A stretch of DNA of 63,553 bases from Nitrospirota bacterium (GTDB lineage: Bacteria; Nitrospirota; Thermodesulfovibrionia; Thermodesulfovibrionales; UBA6898), in contig JAJXTV010000021.1 of the NCBI GenBank assembly GCA_021783515.1, positions 1-63,553 on the forward strand, read 5' to 3'. The notes beneath the pieces are model-generated. The model saw nothing but the letters and a program-made list of their open reading frames with translations. It ran no database searches and was not told the DNA's origin. Of the stretch, positions 44,012-53,983 are shown piece after piece; position 1 is the stretch's first letter, and each line of letters opens with the position of its first letter. Position numbers and translations under genes: made by a program.

Positions 44012-45888
44012 TGCTCATGGAGACGATCAACTCGCCGTCGGACCTGAAGAAGCTCAGGCCCGAAGAGCTGCGAACGCTGGCGGCTGAGCTGAGGACAGAG
44101 ATCATCCGCACCGTCTCTGCCAACGGCGGTCATCTCGCCTCGAACCTCGGAGTGATCGAGCTGACGATTGCGCTGCATTATGTCTTCAATTCCCCGGAGG
44201 ACAAGATCGTCTGGGACGTGGGGCATCAGGCCTACGTGCATAAGCTGCTGACCGGCAGACGCGAGGCCTTCCACACGATCAGGAGGGAGGGCGGGCTGTC
44301 GGGATTCCCGAAGCGGGAGGAGAGCGTCCACGACGCCTTCAACACCGGCCACAGCTCCACCTCGATATCCGCCTCGCTCGGTATCATCGAAGGCCGTGAC
44401 AGAAACGGCGAACAGTTCAAGGTCGTGGCAGTGATAGGAGACGGGGCGCTGACAGGCGGACTTGCGCTGGAGGGCCTGAACCACGCCGGGCACCTCAAGA
44501 AGGACCTGATCGTCATCCTCAACGACAACGAGATGTCGATCTCGCCGAACGTCGGGGCATTGTCCGCATATATGAACCGGATCCTCACCGGCGAATTCTA
44601 CCGGCGGTTCAAGAAGGAGACGAAGTCGTTCCTCGAGGGCATCCCGAAGCTCGGCGCGCCGATGGCCAAGATGGCCCAGAAATTCGAAGATACGGTCAAG
44701 GGGCTCGTCCTTCCCGGTATATTGTTCGAGGAGCTCGGGTTTGATTACGTCGGCCCGATCGACGGTCATAACGTCGATCTCCTGATTGATACGATGAAGC
44801 GGATCAGGCCTTCTTCCTCGCCGACGCTCGTCCATGTTATCACGAAGAAGGGGAAGGGGTATGAATTTTCGGAGAAGGACCCCTGCGTCTTCCACGGGGT
44901 CGGCCCGTTCGAGCTCGAGACCGGCTCTCAGATAGGCGGGAAGGGCGCGGTGAGCTACAGCGCGGCGTTCGGGCGCATCCTCTCGGAACTGGCGGAGGAG
45001 GACAGGCGCATCATCGCAGTCTCGGCCGCTATGAAAGAGGGGACGGGGCTCGAATGTTTCGCCGAAAGATTTCCCGACAGATTTTACGACGTCGGCATCG
45101 CGGAGCCCCACGCGGTGACCTTCTCCGCCGGACTCGCGACCAGGGGCCTGCGACCGGTAGTGGCCATATACTCGACGTTCCTGCAGCGCGGATACGATGA
45201 GATCATCCATGACGTCTGCCTGCAGAAGCTTCCGGTGATCTTCGCGGTCGACAGGGCGGGGATCGTCGGGGAGGACGGGCCTACCCATAACGGCCTCTTC
45301 GATATCTCCTATCTCAGGCATATTCCCGAGCTGGTAGTGATGGCGCCGAAAGACGCCGCCGAGATGAAGAAGATGTTCGGGTTCGCGGTGCAGCACGGCG
45401 GTCCTGTCGCCATCCGCTATCCCAGAGGGAAAGTCCCCGAATCGACGCTGGTCTGCGAGGAGGTTTCGCTTGGTCGGTCGGAGACCCTGCGGGAGGGGGA
45501 AGACATAGCGCTAATCGCGGTAGGGAGCTGCGTGCTCCCCGCGTTGACCGCGGCGGAGCGGCTGGAAAAGGCCGGCGTGCATGCCTCGGTGATCAACGCC
45601 AGGTTCGTCAAGCCCCTCGACGCGGAGATGATCCGGTCGGTGGCGTCCCGCGTCCCGCGTATCATCACGGTCGAGGAGAATGTGCTTCAGGGAGGGTTCG
45701 GCTCGGCGGTGATCGAGTATCTCTCGGACTCAGAGATCGGCGGCGTGAAGGTGAAAAGACTCGGGATCGGCGATAAGTTCATCGAGCAGGGAAAGCCGGA
45801 GAGCCTGAGGGCGAGATACGGCATCGACGGCGAGGGCATCTTCCTTGCCGCGCTCTCTTTCGTGAGAGAGCATACCTTTAGCGCCTAG
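44011..45888 (+). CDS. dxs: 1-deoxy-D-xylulose-5-phosphate synthase (Dxs)
   Basis: A 625-residue thiamine-diphosphate enzyme that condenses pyruvate and glyceraldehyde-3-phosphate, the entry to the MEP isoprenoid pathway. GHLASNLGVIELTIALHYVF, VWDVGHQAYVHKLLTGR, GDGALTGGLALEGLNHAG plus NDNEMSIS (ThDP-binding motif), and the transketolase-type second half AEPHAVTFSAGLA, DRAGIVGEDGPTHNG are complete. It starts within the ispA stop codon. Length normal. Confidence 0.96.
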   Translation: MLMETINSPSDLKKLRPEELRTLAAELRTEIIRTVSANGGHLASNLGVIELTIALHYVFNSPEDKIVWDVGHQAYVHKLLTGRREAFHTIRREGGLSGFPKREESVHDAFNTGHSSTSISASLGIIEGRDRNGEQFKVVAVIGDGALTGGLALEGLNHAGHLKKDLIVILNDNEMSISPNVGALSAYMNRILTGEFYRRFKKETKSFLEGIPKLGAPMAKMAQKFEDTVKGLVLPGILFEELGFDYVGPIDGHNVDLLIDTMKRIRPSSSPTLVHVITKKGKGYEFSEKDPCVFHGVGPFELETGSQIGGKGAVSYSAAFGRILSELAEEDRRIIAVSAAMKEGTGLECFAERFPDRFYDVGIAEPHAVTFSAGLATRGLRPVVAIYSTFLQRGYDEIIHDVCLQKLPVIFAVDRAGIVGEDGPTHNGLFDISYLRHIPELVVMAPKDAAEMKKMFGFAVQHGGPVAIRYPRGKVPESTLVCEEVSLGRSETLREGEDIALIAVGSCVLPALTAAERLEKAGVHASVINARFVKPLDAEMIRSVASRVPRIITVEENVLQGGFGSAVIEYLSDSEIGGVKVKRLGIGDKFIEQGKPESLRARYGIDGEGIFLAALSFVREHTFSA

Positions 45889-45955
45889 AGGGTTTCTGGT
45901 CGGACCGCAGCCTTTATTCTTTGCCTCCGTTCGTTGCCTCCCAGTGCTCCTCCTT

Positions 45956-46117
45956 CTATGGCGGCCCTGGCTTCAGCTCATGCCGGAATTCGGCGATAAA
46001 CCCCTCCGGATCCGCATGAAAAAGCTGTCTGCCGGCTTTCGGCCTGCCTTCCCCGCAGCCCCATTCATATACGGTTGACGTCGACTGCGCTGAAACTATG
46101 GACAACGTCTCCCGCAT
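45956..46117 (-). CDS. Possible small protein or gene remnant
   Basis: A 53-codon frame from ATG 46117 to TAG 45956. The latter half reads GRQLFHADPEGFIAEFRHEL before ending KPGPP, which looks like real protein sequence, perhaps the tail of a degraded gene. The ribosome binding site is poor and no family is recognised. It lies in an otherwise empty region convergent with dxs. Confidence 0.25.
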   Translation of the reverse strand: MRETLSIVSAQSTSTVYEWGCGEGRPKAGRQLFHADPEGFIAEFRHELKPGPP

Positions 46118-46179
46118 CTTCCGCCAGCTGACAACTTAGGGGACGGCCTTGGACGGCCGGGTTTCAAAGAAGAAATCTG

Positions 46180-46208
46180 TTGTGACCGGCAAAAAACTCT
46201 GCTAAAAT
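46180..46208 (+). promoter_or_regulatory. Promoter of the phasin-like/ubiB operon
   Basis: TTGTGA (46180-46185), a 17-base spacer ending in TGC, and TAAAAT (46203-46208). Confidence 0.5.
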
Positions 46209-46278
46209 CGATATATAAGATGATAATATGCGCAGTGAGGCACTGCGAGCGTAAATACCGGTTGAGGAGGAGGGTGCG

Positions 46279-46590
46279 ATGTCGTTATTCGATGTGATCA
46301 GAAACGCGATGCTTGCGGGATTCGGGATGCAGGAGAAGGTGAAGGACTTTATCGACGACCTTGTGAAGAAGGGCGAACTGAGCGAGTCCCAGGGCGCGAA
46401 GCTGGTGAAGGAGTGGTCGGATAAGTTCGAGAAGAACACGGAAGAGGTAAGCAAAAACATCAGCGAGTCGGTTGCGAAGGCCCTCGAAAAGATGAAGCTC
46501 GCTACGAAGGAAGATATCGGCAAGATCAACGAAAAGATCGATATGCTCGGCGCGAGGATCGGCAAGCTCGAAGAATCGAAAAAAGAGTAG
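46279..46590 (+). CDS. Phasin-like / PhaF-type coiled-coil protein
   Basis: A 103-residue, strongly helical protein: MSLFDVIRNAMLAGFGMQEK, then FIDDLVKKGELSESQGAKLV and a C-terminal heptad-like coiled coil (IGKINEKIDMLGARIGKLEE). The pattern matches the short PhaF/PhaI-like proteins linked to polyhydroxyalkanoate granules, though many carriers make no granules. GAGGAGGAGGG precedes the ATG. It lies 15 bases upstream of the UbiB-like kinase gene, a recurrent pairing in bacteria (as I recall), so a joint role in lipid or quinone metabolism is possible. Confidence 0.7.
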   Translation: MSLFDVIRNAMLAGFGMQEKVKDFIDDLVKKGELSESQGAKLVKEWSDKFEKNTEEVSKNISESVAKALEKMKLATKEDIGKINEKIDMLGARIGKLEESKKE

Positions 46591-46605
46591 GGGGAAGGCA
46601 GCCGG

Positions 46606-48309
46606 ATGCCTTTTACCCTCCTGACCCTCAGAAGGACGTACAAGAACGTCAACAGGGTGAGGCAGATCGTCAATGTCCTTCTCAAGTACGGCTTCGGAAA
46701 ATTAGTCGACCAGCTCCACCTGGGCAGGTTCGTGCCGTTCAGGAAGAGGCTGAAGACGTTCGGACAATGGCCGCCCCTGAAAAGCCCCACCGTGCCGGAA
46801 AGGCTGAGGATGACCTTTGCCGAACTCGGGCCGAGCTTCATCAAGCTGGCCCAGATACTCTCCACAAGGCCTGACCTTATCACCAAGCCCTTCTCCGACG
46901 AATTCAAGAAACTCCAGGACAGGGTCCCTCCCTTTCCGACGGCAGAGGCGATCAGGATTGTCGAAGAGGAGACCGGCAGGCCGCTTCGTGAGGTGTTCAC
47001 GCGGTTCGGCAGCGACCCGATTGCGGCGGCCTCGATCGCGCAGGTGCATCACGGCACGCTGTTCGACGGGAGCGAGGTGGTCGTCAAGGTCCAGAGGCCG
47101 GGCATACGGGAACAGATCGAGACGGACATCAGCATTCTTACCGGAGTTGCTCACCTCATGGAGCGCTATGTCCCGGAGAGTGTCTTCTACAACCCCACCG
47201 GCATCGTCGAGGAATTTGCGAGAACGGTCAGAAAAGAGCTCGACTTTACCGAAGAGGCGAGGAACTGCGGCCGCTTCAGGAGGAACTTCGAAAAGGTCTC
47301 AGACGTGGTGATCCCGAAGGTCTTCGGCGAGTTCACGACCGAAAACATGATCGTGATGGAAAGGATCGAAGGCGTCAGGATAGATGACCTGGAGGGGATC
47401 GCCCGGCTCGGCCTCGACAGAAAGAGACTCGCCAGGATAGGCGTCGACGCGTATTTCAAGCAGGTGCTCGAAGACGGGTTTTTTCATGCCGACCCGCACG
47501 CCGGCAACATCTTCGCCCTCCGCGACGGCAGGGTGGGTTTTATGGATTTCGGGATCGTCGGCAGGGTGTCGCCCGAGCTGAGAGAGACGATGGCGAACAC
47601 CTTCCTCGCGCTGATCCACAAGGATTTCGATAAGCTGATCGATCAGTACCTCGAGCTCGGCCTCGTGCCCGAAGACGTCGATCTCGATGTATTCCGGCGG
47701 GAATTCAAATACGACCTTGCGGACTTTCTCGAACCGCTCTACGGGCTCACCCTGAGCGAGCTGAACTTCGCCGAATACATGGACACGATCACGCGTCTTG
47801 CGATCAAACACAAGCTGAAGATACCGGCCGACCTTATCCTCGTCAACAAGGCGATGCTGATCCTCGAAAGCCTCGGCCGCGAGCTCGACCCGATGTTCGA
47901 TTTCGTCGCGGCCGCCGAGCCTTACGCATCGAGGCTGGTTCGGGAGCGGTTGAGTCCGTCGAGGCTTTACGAGAAGACGAGGAAGAACCTTATGGATGTG
48001 AGCGACTTCTTCGTCCTCTTTCCCAAGCAGATGAAGCAGATCGTGAGGAAGGTGCTGAAGGACGACATCCACCTGAAGATGACCCATATCGGCCTCGACA
48101 GGTTCATCAGGGACATGGACCGGTCGAGCAATCGCATCTCCTTCAGCATGATCATCGGCGCGATGCTGCTGAGTTCGGCCATCATGCATGCCACGGGCGT
48201 CGGCCCGACCTTCCACGGGATCTCGCTTCTCGGTCTCACTGCCTTCGGGTTTGCGTTTCTTCTGGGGATCTGGCTGATCGTCTCGATAATCAGGTCCGGG
48301 AGGCTGTGA
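46606..48309 (+). CDS. ubiB: UbiB/ABC1/AarF-family atypical protein kinase
   Basis: A 567-residue protein. GPSFIKLAQILSTRPDLI is the KxGQ-type N-terminal motif (here KLAQ), ASIAQVHHGTLFDGSEVVVKVQRPG carries the Ala-rich loop and the nucleotide lysine, FFHADPHAGNIF is the catalytic loop and MDFGIVG the metal-binding DFG-like motif. Two C-terminal transmembrane helices (residues ~515-565) anchor it to the membrane. UbiB proteins support ubiquinone or menaquinone synthesis. Downstream partner of the phasin-like gene. Confidence 0.9.
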   Translation: MPFTLLTLRRTYKNVNRVRQIVNVLLKYGFGKLVDQLHLGRFVPFRKRLKTFGQWPPLKSPTVPERLRMTFAELGPSFIKLAQILSTRPDLITKPFSDEFKKLQDRVPPFPTAEAIRIVEEETGRPLREVFTRFGSDPIAAASIAQVHHGTLFDGSEVVVKVQRPGIREQIETDISILTGVAHLMERYVPESVFYNPTGIVEEFARTVRKELDFTEEARNCGRFRRNFEKVSDVVIPKVFGEFTTENMIVMERIEGVRIDDLEGIARLGLDRKRLARIGVDAYFKQVLEDGFFHADPHAGNIFALRDGRVGFMDFGIVGRVSPELRETMANTFLALIHKDFDKLIDQYLELGLVPEDVDLDVFRREFKYDLADFLEPLYGLTLSELNFAEYMDTITRLAIKHKLKIPADLILVNKAMLILESLGRELDPMFDFVAAAEPYASRLVRERLSPSRLYEKTRKNLMDVSDFFVLFPKQMKQIVRKVLKDDIHLKMTHIGLDRFIRDMDRSSNRISFSMIIGAMLLSSAIMHATGVGPTFHGISLLGLTAFGFAFLLGIWLIVSIIRSGRL

Positions 48310-48374
48310 AAGGTTGCATTATTGCGGGCCTCCTTTTATAATTCCTGAAATGAGATCCATGAGGGGCAAGGGAC

Positions 48375-48947
48375 ATGGCTGATACCAGATATTGTCTGTG
48401 CTGCGACGAGGAGGTGCCTTTCGGCGTCGTCGACCGGAACGAGCGGAGGGAAATCACCTGCAACTATTGCGGGTTCACGCTCGATGTGATGGGGGCGCCG
48501 GAGCCGCAGAAGGCGGAAGCGCGCGGGGTCTCCCTCGTGGCGGACGATTCGCGCTTTACGAGAAAGATAATCGAGGAGCTCATCTCGGAGAAGAAGTTTT
48601 CCTCCGGCGTGATGTCCTTCGAAAACGGCCTCGAACTGATCACCGCATATTCGAAACTCCTCGGGGAAAAGAAGCTGGTCGACGTGGCGATCATCGACCT
48701 GAACATGCCGGTGATGGACGGACTGACCGCGGCACGCACGGTCCGCACGATAGAGGCCCAGAACAGGACGTCCGGTGTTCCGATAGTCTTCTTTTCTGCC
48801 GAGAAAGCCGATGAAGACCTGAAGGTCCAGATGGAGCGGCTCGAACCTGCCTATTATGTCAATAAGGGCTCCGACCCCGACCCGGACAAGCTTGCCTCCA
48901 GGGTCGAATATCTCCTGGGGTATCTGCGAGAGAAGTTCGGTCCCTAG
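48375..48947 (+). CDS. Zinc-ribbon receiver-domain protein (single-domain response regulator)
   Basis: A 190-residue protein. The N-terminus carries a CxxC...CxxC zinc ribbon (C7-LC-C10 and C29-NY-C32), and residues ~50-185 are a receiver domain with ADDSRF pocket, phospho-acceptor Asp108 in IIDLNMPVMDG, and FFSAEK and YVNKGSDPDPDKL (signalling Ser and conserved Lys). There is no output domain, so the ribbon may be the interaction surface. No kinase gene is adjacent. It precedes the phosphoketolase operon, which has its own promoter. Function unknown. Confidence 0.8.
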   Translation: MADTRYCLCCDEEVPFGVVDRNERREITCNYCGFTLDVMGAPEPQKAEARGVSLVADDSRFTRKIIEELISEKKFSSGVMSFENGLELITAYSKLLGEKKLVDVAIIDLNMPVMDGLTAARTVRTIEAQNRTSGVPIVFFSAEKADEDLKVQMERLEPAYYVNKGSDPDPDKLASRVEYLLGYLREKFGP

Positions 48948-49002
48948 CGCGGAAGCCGGCCCTCGTCCCGTAGAATCTCCTTCCGTAGCCTGCAGCCTGC
49001 CT

Positions 49003-49030
49003 TTGACATCGCTTGCCCCTGTGGTAGACT
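49003..49030 (+). promoter_or_regulatory. Promoter of the phosphoketolase operon
   Basis: TTGACA (49003-49008), 16-base spacer, TAGACT (49025-49030). Confidence 0.5.
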
Positions 49031-49096
49031 GGAACAAGGAACCATCAGTTCGTTCATATTCGGCGATTACCCACTTTCTTCTGACGGGAGGCAACC

Positions 49097-51463
49097 ATGG
49101 CGACGACACTATCGAAAAAAGAGATCAAGGCGATCGATGCATACTGGCGCGCGGCTAACTATTTATCGGTCGGGCAGATCTATCTGCTCGACAACCCCCT
49201 TCTGAAAAAGCCGCTGAAGCTGGCGCATATCAAGCCCAGACTGCTCGGACATTGGGGGACGACGCCGGGCGTCAACTTTGTCTATGTCCATCTCAACCGC
49301 CTGATCAGGGAACACTCCCTTAACGTACTCTTTATGCTCGGTCCCGGGCACGGCGCACCCGGCCTCATCGCCCAAACCTATCTGGAAGGAACCTACAGCG
49401 AGGTCTACCCGAACATATCCCGGGATGAGGAAGGGATGAAGAAACTCTTCAAACAGTTTTCGTTTCCTGGCGGCATCCCGAGCCATGCGGCCCCGGAGAC
49501 GCCCGGATCGATCCACGAAGGGGGAGAGCTCGGCTATTCGATTGCTCACGCCTACGGCGCAGCATTCGACAATCCCGATCTCATTGTCGCCTGCGTGGTC
49601 GGCGACGGGGAGGCCGAAACGGGCCCGCTCGCCGCGGCCTGGCACTCGAACAAGTTCCTGAACCCGGCGAGCGACGGGGCGGTGCTGCCCATCCTCCATC
49701 TCAACGGATACAAGATCGCAAATCCGACGGTGCTCGCACGGATAGGGCGCGAGGAGCTGGAGGACCTCTTCAGCGGCTACGGATATAAACCTTTTGTTGT
49801 CGAGGGCAGAGACCCTGAAAAAATGCACCCTCTGATGGCCGAGACGCTCGAAAAGGTCCTTTCCGAGATCAGGACGATACAGGAAAAGGCCCGCGCCGGG
49901 GGCGATTCGTCCCGTCCCCGATGGCCGATGATTATCCTTCGGACGCCCAAAGGCTGGACGTGCCCGAAGGAGGTCGACGGCCTGAAACTCGAAGACTCAT
50001 GGCGGGCGCATCAGGTGCCTCTCGCGAACCTGGACACGAAGCCGGACCATATCAGGGTCCTCGAAAAGTGGATGAAGAGCTACGCCCCGGAGGAGCTTTT
50101 CGACAGACAGGGGAGGTTTGTCGCCCAGCTTGCCGAATTGGCGCCTGAGGGCCACCTTCGCATGGGAATGAACCGCCATGCCAACGGCGGCCTGCTTCTG
50201 AAGGAGCTCAGGCTGCCCGATTTTCGCGATTACGCCATCAAGGTGCCCCGTCCCGGCCGGGTCCGGGAGGAGGCGACGCGGGTGATGGGCGTCTTCCTTC
50301 GGGATGTGATGAAGATGAACGCAGAGACGAGGAACTTCCGGGTGATGGGGCCGGATGAGACCGCTTCGAACAGGCTTAATGCCCTCTTTGAAGTGACAAA
50401 CAGAACGTGGGTGAACAAGACGCTGCCGGACGACGATCATCTCGCCGAGGACGGCCGCGTGATGGAGATCCTGAGCGAGCATACCTGCCAGGGCTGGCTC
50501 GAAGGCTATATCCTGACAGGGCGCCACGGTTTTTTCTCCTGCTACGAGGCGTTCGTGCATATCGTCGACTCTATGTTCAACCAGCATGCGAAATGGCTTA
50601 AGACAACGGGCAAGGGGATACCCTGGCGCCGGTCGATCGCTTCCCTCAACTATCTGCTCACGTCCCATGTCTGGCGGCAGGACCATAACGGGTTCAGCCA
50701 CCAGGACCCCGGGTTTATCGATCACGTCGTAAACAAGAAGGCGGATGTCGTCCGCGTATACTTCCCCCCCGATGCCAACACCCTGCTCTCCGTAACGGAC
50801 CATTGCCTGCGCAGCCGCAACTACGTGAACGTCATCGTTGCCGGCAAGCAGCTTCAGCCGCAGTGGCTCGATATGGATGCCGCGGTCAAACACTGCACCT
50901 CCGGCATCGGGATCTGGGAATGGGCGAGCAGCGACAGGGGGGCCGAGCCCGACGTGGTGATGGCCTGCGCGGGGGACGTGCCGACCATCGAGACTCTCGC
51001 CGCGGTCGAGATCCTGCGGGAGCGCGCCCCGGACCTGAAGGTACGGGTGATCAATGTCGTCGACCTGATGACGCTTCAGCCGAAGGAGGAGCATCCGCAC
51101 GGGCTTTCGGGCAGGGATTTCGATATTCTGTTCACCACCGATAAGCCGATCATCTTCGCCTATCACGGGTACCCGTGGCTCATCCACCGGCTTACGTACC
51201 GGAGGACGAACCACAAGAACCTGCATGTGAGGGGATACAAGGAAGAGGGCACGACGACGACGCCGTTCGATATGGCGGTGCGCAACGATCTCGACCGGTT
51301 CCATCTCGTCGAGGACGTGATCGACCGCGTCCCGAAGCTGGGGTATATCGCCGCGTATGCCAAGCAGGCGGTCCGGGACAAACTTATCGAGCATAAGCAG
51401 TACATCTCGGAATACGGCCAGGACATGCCGGAGATACGGGAATGGACGTGGAAGAGGAAATAG
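49097..51463 (+). CDS. xfp: D-xylulose-5-phosphate/D-fructose-6-phosphate phosphoketolase
   Basis: A 788-residue thiamine-diphosphate enzyme that cleaves xylulose-5-P or fructose-6-P with phosphate to acetyl-phosphate. [65 protein letters not shown] with [25 protein letters not shown] (the phosphoketolase signature) and [15 protein letters not shown] are diagnostic. Length normal. GACGGGAGG precedes the ATG. Followed by a phosphatase-like gene and ackA, so acetyl-phosphate can be turned to acetate and ATP. Confidence 0.96.
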   Translation: MATTLSKKEIKAIDAYWRAANYLSVGQIYLLDNPLLKKPLKLAHIKPRLLGHWGTTPGVNFVYVHLNRLIREHSLNVLFMLGPGHGAPGLIAQTYLEGTYSEVYPNISRDEEGMKKLFKQFSFPGGIPSHAAPETPGSIHEGGELGYSIAHAYGAAFDNPDLIVACVVGDGEAETGPLAAAWHSNKFLNPASDGAVLPILHLNGYKIANPTVLARIGREELEDLFSGYGYKPFVVEGRDPEKMHPLMAETLEKVLSEIRTIQEKARAGGDSSRPRWPMIILRTPKGWTCPKEVDGLKLEDSWRAHQVPLANLDTKPDHIRVLEKWMKSYAPEELFDRQGRFVAQLAELAPEGHLRMGMNRHANGGLLLKELRLPDFRDYAIKVPRPGRVREEATRVMGVFLRDVMKMNAETRNFRVMGPDETASNRLNALFEVTNRTWVNKTLPDDDHLAEDGRVMEILSEHTCQGWLEGYILTGRHGFFSCYEAFVHIVDSMFNQHAKWLKTTGKGIPWRRSIASLNYLLTSHVWRQDHNGFSHQDPGFIDHVVNKKADVVRVYFPPDANTLLSVTDHCLRSRNYVNVIVAGKQLQPQWLDMDAAVKHCTSGIGIWEWASSDRGAEPDVVMACAGDVPTIETLAAVEILRERAPDLKVRVINVVDLMTLQPKEEHPHGLSGRDFDILFTTDKPIIFAYHGYPWLIHRLTYRRTNHKNLHVRGYKEEGTTTTPFDMAVRNDLDRFHLVEDVIDRVPKLGYIAAYAKQAVRDKLIEHKQYISEYGQDMPEIREWTWKRK

Positions 51464-52053
51464 GACGCGGGGAGATCTGGCTTGTCCGGCATGGCGAGAC
51501 CGAATGGAGCGCGTCGGGGAGACATACCGGCAGGACCGATCTGCCACTGAACGCGGAGGGCCGAAGGCAGGCTGAAGGCCTTCGCGGGAGACTTGGAGGG
51601 AAGTCGTTTGCCCTTGTGCTGTCGAGCCCGCTTTTGCGCGCCGCCGAGACCTGCAGGCTGGCGGGGTTTGGCGATGCGGCGAAGTGTGACGAAGGTCTGC
51701 GCGAATGGGATTATGGAGACTACGAAGGGCTTACGACAGAGCAGATTCGGGGGAGGGCGCCCGGCTGGACGCTCTGGACCGGGGACCCTCCGCACGGCGA
51801 AAGGATCGGAGATGTCGCCGGAAGGGCGCAGAGGGTGATCGGCAGGGCAAGGGGCGTAAAAGGCGACACCGTCCTTTTTTCGCACGGCCATTTTCTCCGG
51901 GTGCTTGCCGCCTGCTGGCTGGGACTGCCGCCGGATGACGGAAGATTCTTTGCGCTCGGCACCGCCTCTGTCGGCATCCTCGGATATGAGCGCGAAGCGC
52001 CGGTTATCTCCCTCTGGAACGAAGCGTGCGGGGCGGGGAGGGAGAAGTCGTGA
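51442..52053 (+). CDS. Histidine phosphatase family protein (phosphoglycerate mutase-like)
   Basis: A 203-residue protein with the catalytic RHG motif ([24 protein letters not shown], nucleophile His near residue 17), the second conserved Arg/Glu ([17 protein letters not shown]) and the late histidine ([20 protein letters not shown]). It is in the cofactor-dependent phosphoglycerate mutase or sugar-phosphatase group; the substrate is unknown. It overlaps phosphoketolase by 22 bases and ackA by four, so it belongs to the pathway, perhaps dephosphorylating a sugar phosphate. Confidence 0.88.
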   Translation: MDVEEEIGRGEIWLVRHGETEWSASGRHTGRTDLPLNAEGRRQAEGLRGRLGGKSFALVLSSPLLRAAETCRLAGFGDAAKCDEGLREWDYGDYEGLTTEQIRGRAPGWTLWTGDPPHGERIGDVAGRAQRVIGRARGVKGDTVLFSHGHFLRVLAACWLGLPPDDGRFFALGTASVGILGYEREAPVISLWNEACGAGREKS

Positions 52054-53243
52054 TACATTCGCCCGGTCACCCGGAAGCGGGCTTCCCCGTCCTGTCGTTG
52101 AATATGGGATCTTCCTCCCTGAAGTTCTCGTTCTATCTGCTGCGGCCGCAACAAGAGACGCTGCGCGCTGACGGCGAGGTGGAGCGCATCGGTCTTTCGG
52201 ACGGCCGCGTCCGGGCACGACGCGGGGGCACGGTTGTCGAAGACAGGGAAGGCGACTTCTCGGACCATCGTGACGCCATAAAGACGATCTTCGATATTCT
52301 CGAGCGTCTGGAGCTCCCGAAACCCGCTGCGGCGGGCCACCGGATCGTCCACGGAGGGCCCGGCCATGCCGCCCCTGCAAGGATCGACGCAAATCTGCTC
52401 GGGACGCTGCGCAGACTGGTGCCGTTTGCGCCGTTGCACCTGCCCGCCGGGATCCAGGTGATCGAGGCGGTTGCGCATCACTTCCCCGAGCTGCCGCAGG
52501 TCGGCTGCTTCGATACGGCGTTTCACCGCGGGATGCCTGAGACGGCCCAGCGTCTGCCGCTCGGCCGCGGGCTATGGGACGAGGGGGTGAGGCGCTACGG
52601 ATTTCACGGCCTCTCGTATGAATATATTATTTCCGAGCTCGGCGAATCCTCGCGGGGACGGGTCATCATCGCGCATCTCGGCAACGGCGCCAGCATGGCG
52701 GCGGTGCGAAACAGGGAGCCGATGGATACCTCGATGGGGTTCACCCCGGCAGGGGGGTTCATGATGGGGACGCGGAGCGGCGATCTCGACCCCGGCGTAA
52801 TAACGTTTCTGATGACCGAGAAGGGGTATGATGCCGCCGCGCTCGACAGCCTCCTAAACCGGGAGTCGGGCCTGCTGGGCGTCTCAGGCATCAGTCCGGA
52901 CATGAAGACGCTTATGGAGAAGAGGTCCGTCGATCCGCACGCCGACCTGGCCGTAAGGATGTTCTGTTATCAGGTGCGAAAGCAGATCGGGGCATACGCC
53001 GCTGCGCTGGGCGGACTCGACACGCTCGTCTTTACAGGAGGCATCGGAGAACATGCAGCCGCTGTCCGGAGCGAGATATGCGAGGGGCTGGATTTCCTGG
53101 GGATCGGGATCGACCGGGAGCGAAATGGGAGGCACGAAGAGACGATCTCTGGATCGCAGAGCCGCTGCCGCGTCCGGGTGATACCGGCGAAGGAGGACCT
53201 GATGATCGCGCGCCACACGCGGAGCGTAGTGGCGAACGGATGA
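52050..53243 (+). CDS. ackA: Acetate kinase (AckA)
   Basis: A 397-residue enzyme that makes ATP and acetate from acetyl-phosphate and ADP. FPVLSLNMGSSSLKFSFYLL, GHRIVHGG, CFDTAFHRGMP, YGFHGLSYEYI, HLGNGASMAAV and MGFTPAGGFMMGTRSGDLDPG are family motifs. The GTG at 52050 is chosen: GGGAGGG lies 8-12 bases upstream and it overlaps the preceding stop by four bases. With xfp it forms a phosphoketolase-acetate kinase shunt. Confidence 0.94.
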   Translation: MIHSPGHPEAGFPVLSLNMGSSSLKFSFYLLRPQQETLRADGEVERIGLSDGRVRARRGGTVVEDREGDFSDHRDAIKTIFDILERLELPKPAAAGHRIVHGGPGHAAPARIDANLLGTLRRLVPFAPLHLPAGIQVIEAVAHHFPELPQVGCFDTAFHRGMPETAQRLPLGRGLWDEGVRRYGFHGLSYEYIISELGESSRGRVIIAHLGNGASMAAVRNREPMDTSMGFTPAGGFMMGTRSGDLDPGVITFLMTEKGYDAAALDSLLNRESGLLGVSGISPDMKTLMEKRSVDPHADLAVRMFCYQVRKQIGAYAAALGGLDTLVFTGGIGEHAAAVRSEICEGLDFLGIGIDRERNGRHEETISGSQSRCRVRVIPAKEDLMIARHTRSVVANG

Positions 53244-53313
53244 GCTCCCGATTCGAGAAAGGCGGATATGCCGGCCGGGAAAGAGCAACCGTTGAATGCC
53301 GGCGGAAGTTGTT

Positions 53314-53799
53314 TTAGAAGTGACTCGAAAGATAAGAGACAACCGCCAGCGCGGCGGCCAGAAGAAGCCCCGAAGGGGAAAATATGCCCCTGGCGGCGTG
53401 CTTCATGTCCGGGAGAGAAGGCCTGCCGGCCCAGAGGAGCTGCAAGAAGAGCCAGAGGAACAAGGCATCGGAAAGCCCGAAGGATCGAAGTTTCTCCCTG
53501 ATCACGCCGGGATGAATTCGGGGAACGCCGCCGTCTGTCCCGATGATGTGGATATGCCTGAAGAGCAGAAACAGGACGAGCCACCATATAAGAGGGGCGA
53601 GTGCGATGAAGGATGAAAGCACCCTGTACCTCGTCGTCGATCTGACGCTGCCCAGGACATAGGTGTTGCCTTCCCTTTTGGGGCTGACCGAGAAGCCTTC
53701 CGCCCTGCCCAGCAGCAATGCAGTGACGTAGTGCGCCAACTCGTGAAGGACCGTTCCCGGGAAAAAGAAGACCAGCTTTGACAGGGAGGTGCAATTCAT
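53314..53799 (-). CDS. Membrane metalloprotease-like protein (HExxH, M50-type)
   Basis: A 161-residue membrane protein with HELAH at residues 19-23 inside the first hydrophobic segment, followed by the LLLGRAEGF turn typical of site-2 (M50-like) peptidases, and about three further hydrophobic stretches. No DG/NPDG-type second metal ligand is evident, so activity is uncertain. Substrate unknown. It is convergent with ackA and divergent from lysS. Confidence 0.6.
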   Translation of the reverse strand: MNCTSLSKLVFFFPGTVLHELAHYVTALLLGRAEGFSVSPKREGNTYVLGSVRSTTRYRVLSSFIALAPLIWWLVLFLLFRHIHIIGTDGGVPRIHPGVIREKLRSFGLSDALFLWLFLQLLWAGRPSLPDMKHAARGIFSPSGLLLAAALAVVSYLSSHF

Positions 53800-53915
53800 C
53801 GTCCGAAACGGGCGGCATAAGAGCTGAATAAATCTTTACCTGGCGGCCCCGTCTGCATCGGCTATTCTAGCATGGAAGCCCTCCGCACTGCGGCGTAGGA
53901 TGAGCGGCATAGGTA

Positions 53916-53924
53916 TGCTATAAT
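53916..53924 (+). promoter_or_regulatory. Extended -10 promoter of lysS
   Basis: TGCTATAAT (extended -10, hexamer 53919-53924); the -35 is weak. The lysS start follows 60 bases later. Confidence 0.5.
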
Positions 53925-53983
53925 AAACACCGTCAGTTTGCAAAATCGGCACGTTACGCCTTTACGCCGGCATTTTATTCGAG

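Larger units (their letters stand above)
45889..46278. other. Intergenic region: possible small minus-strand gene and phasin promoter
   Basis: About 390 bases after dxs. It contains a 53-codon minus-strand frame (listed separately at low confidence) and the promoter at 46180-46208. No terminator or RNA gene was recognised. Confidence 0.5.
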
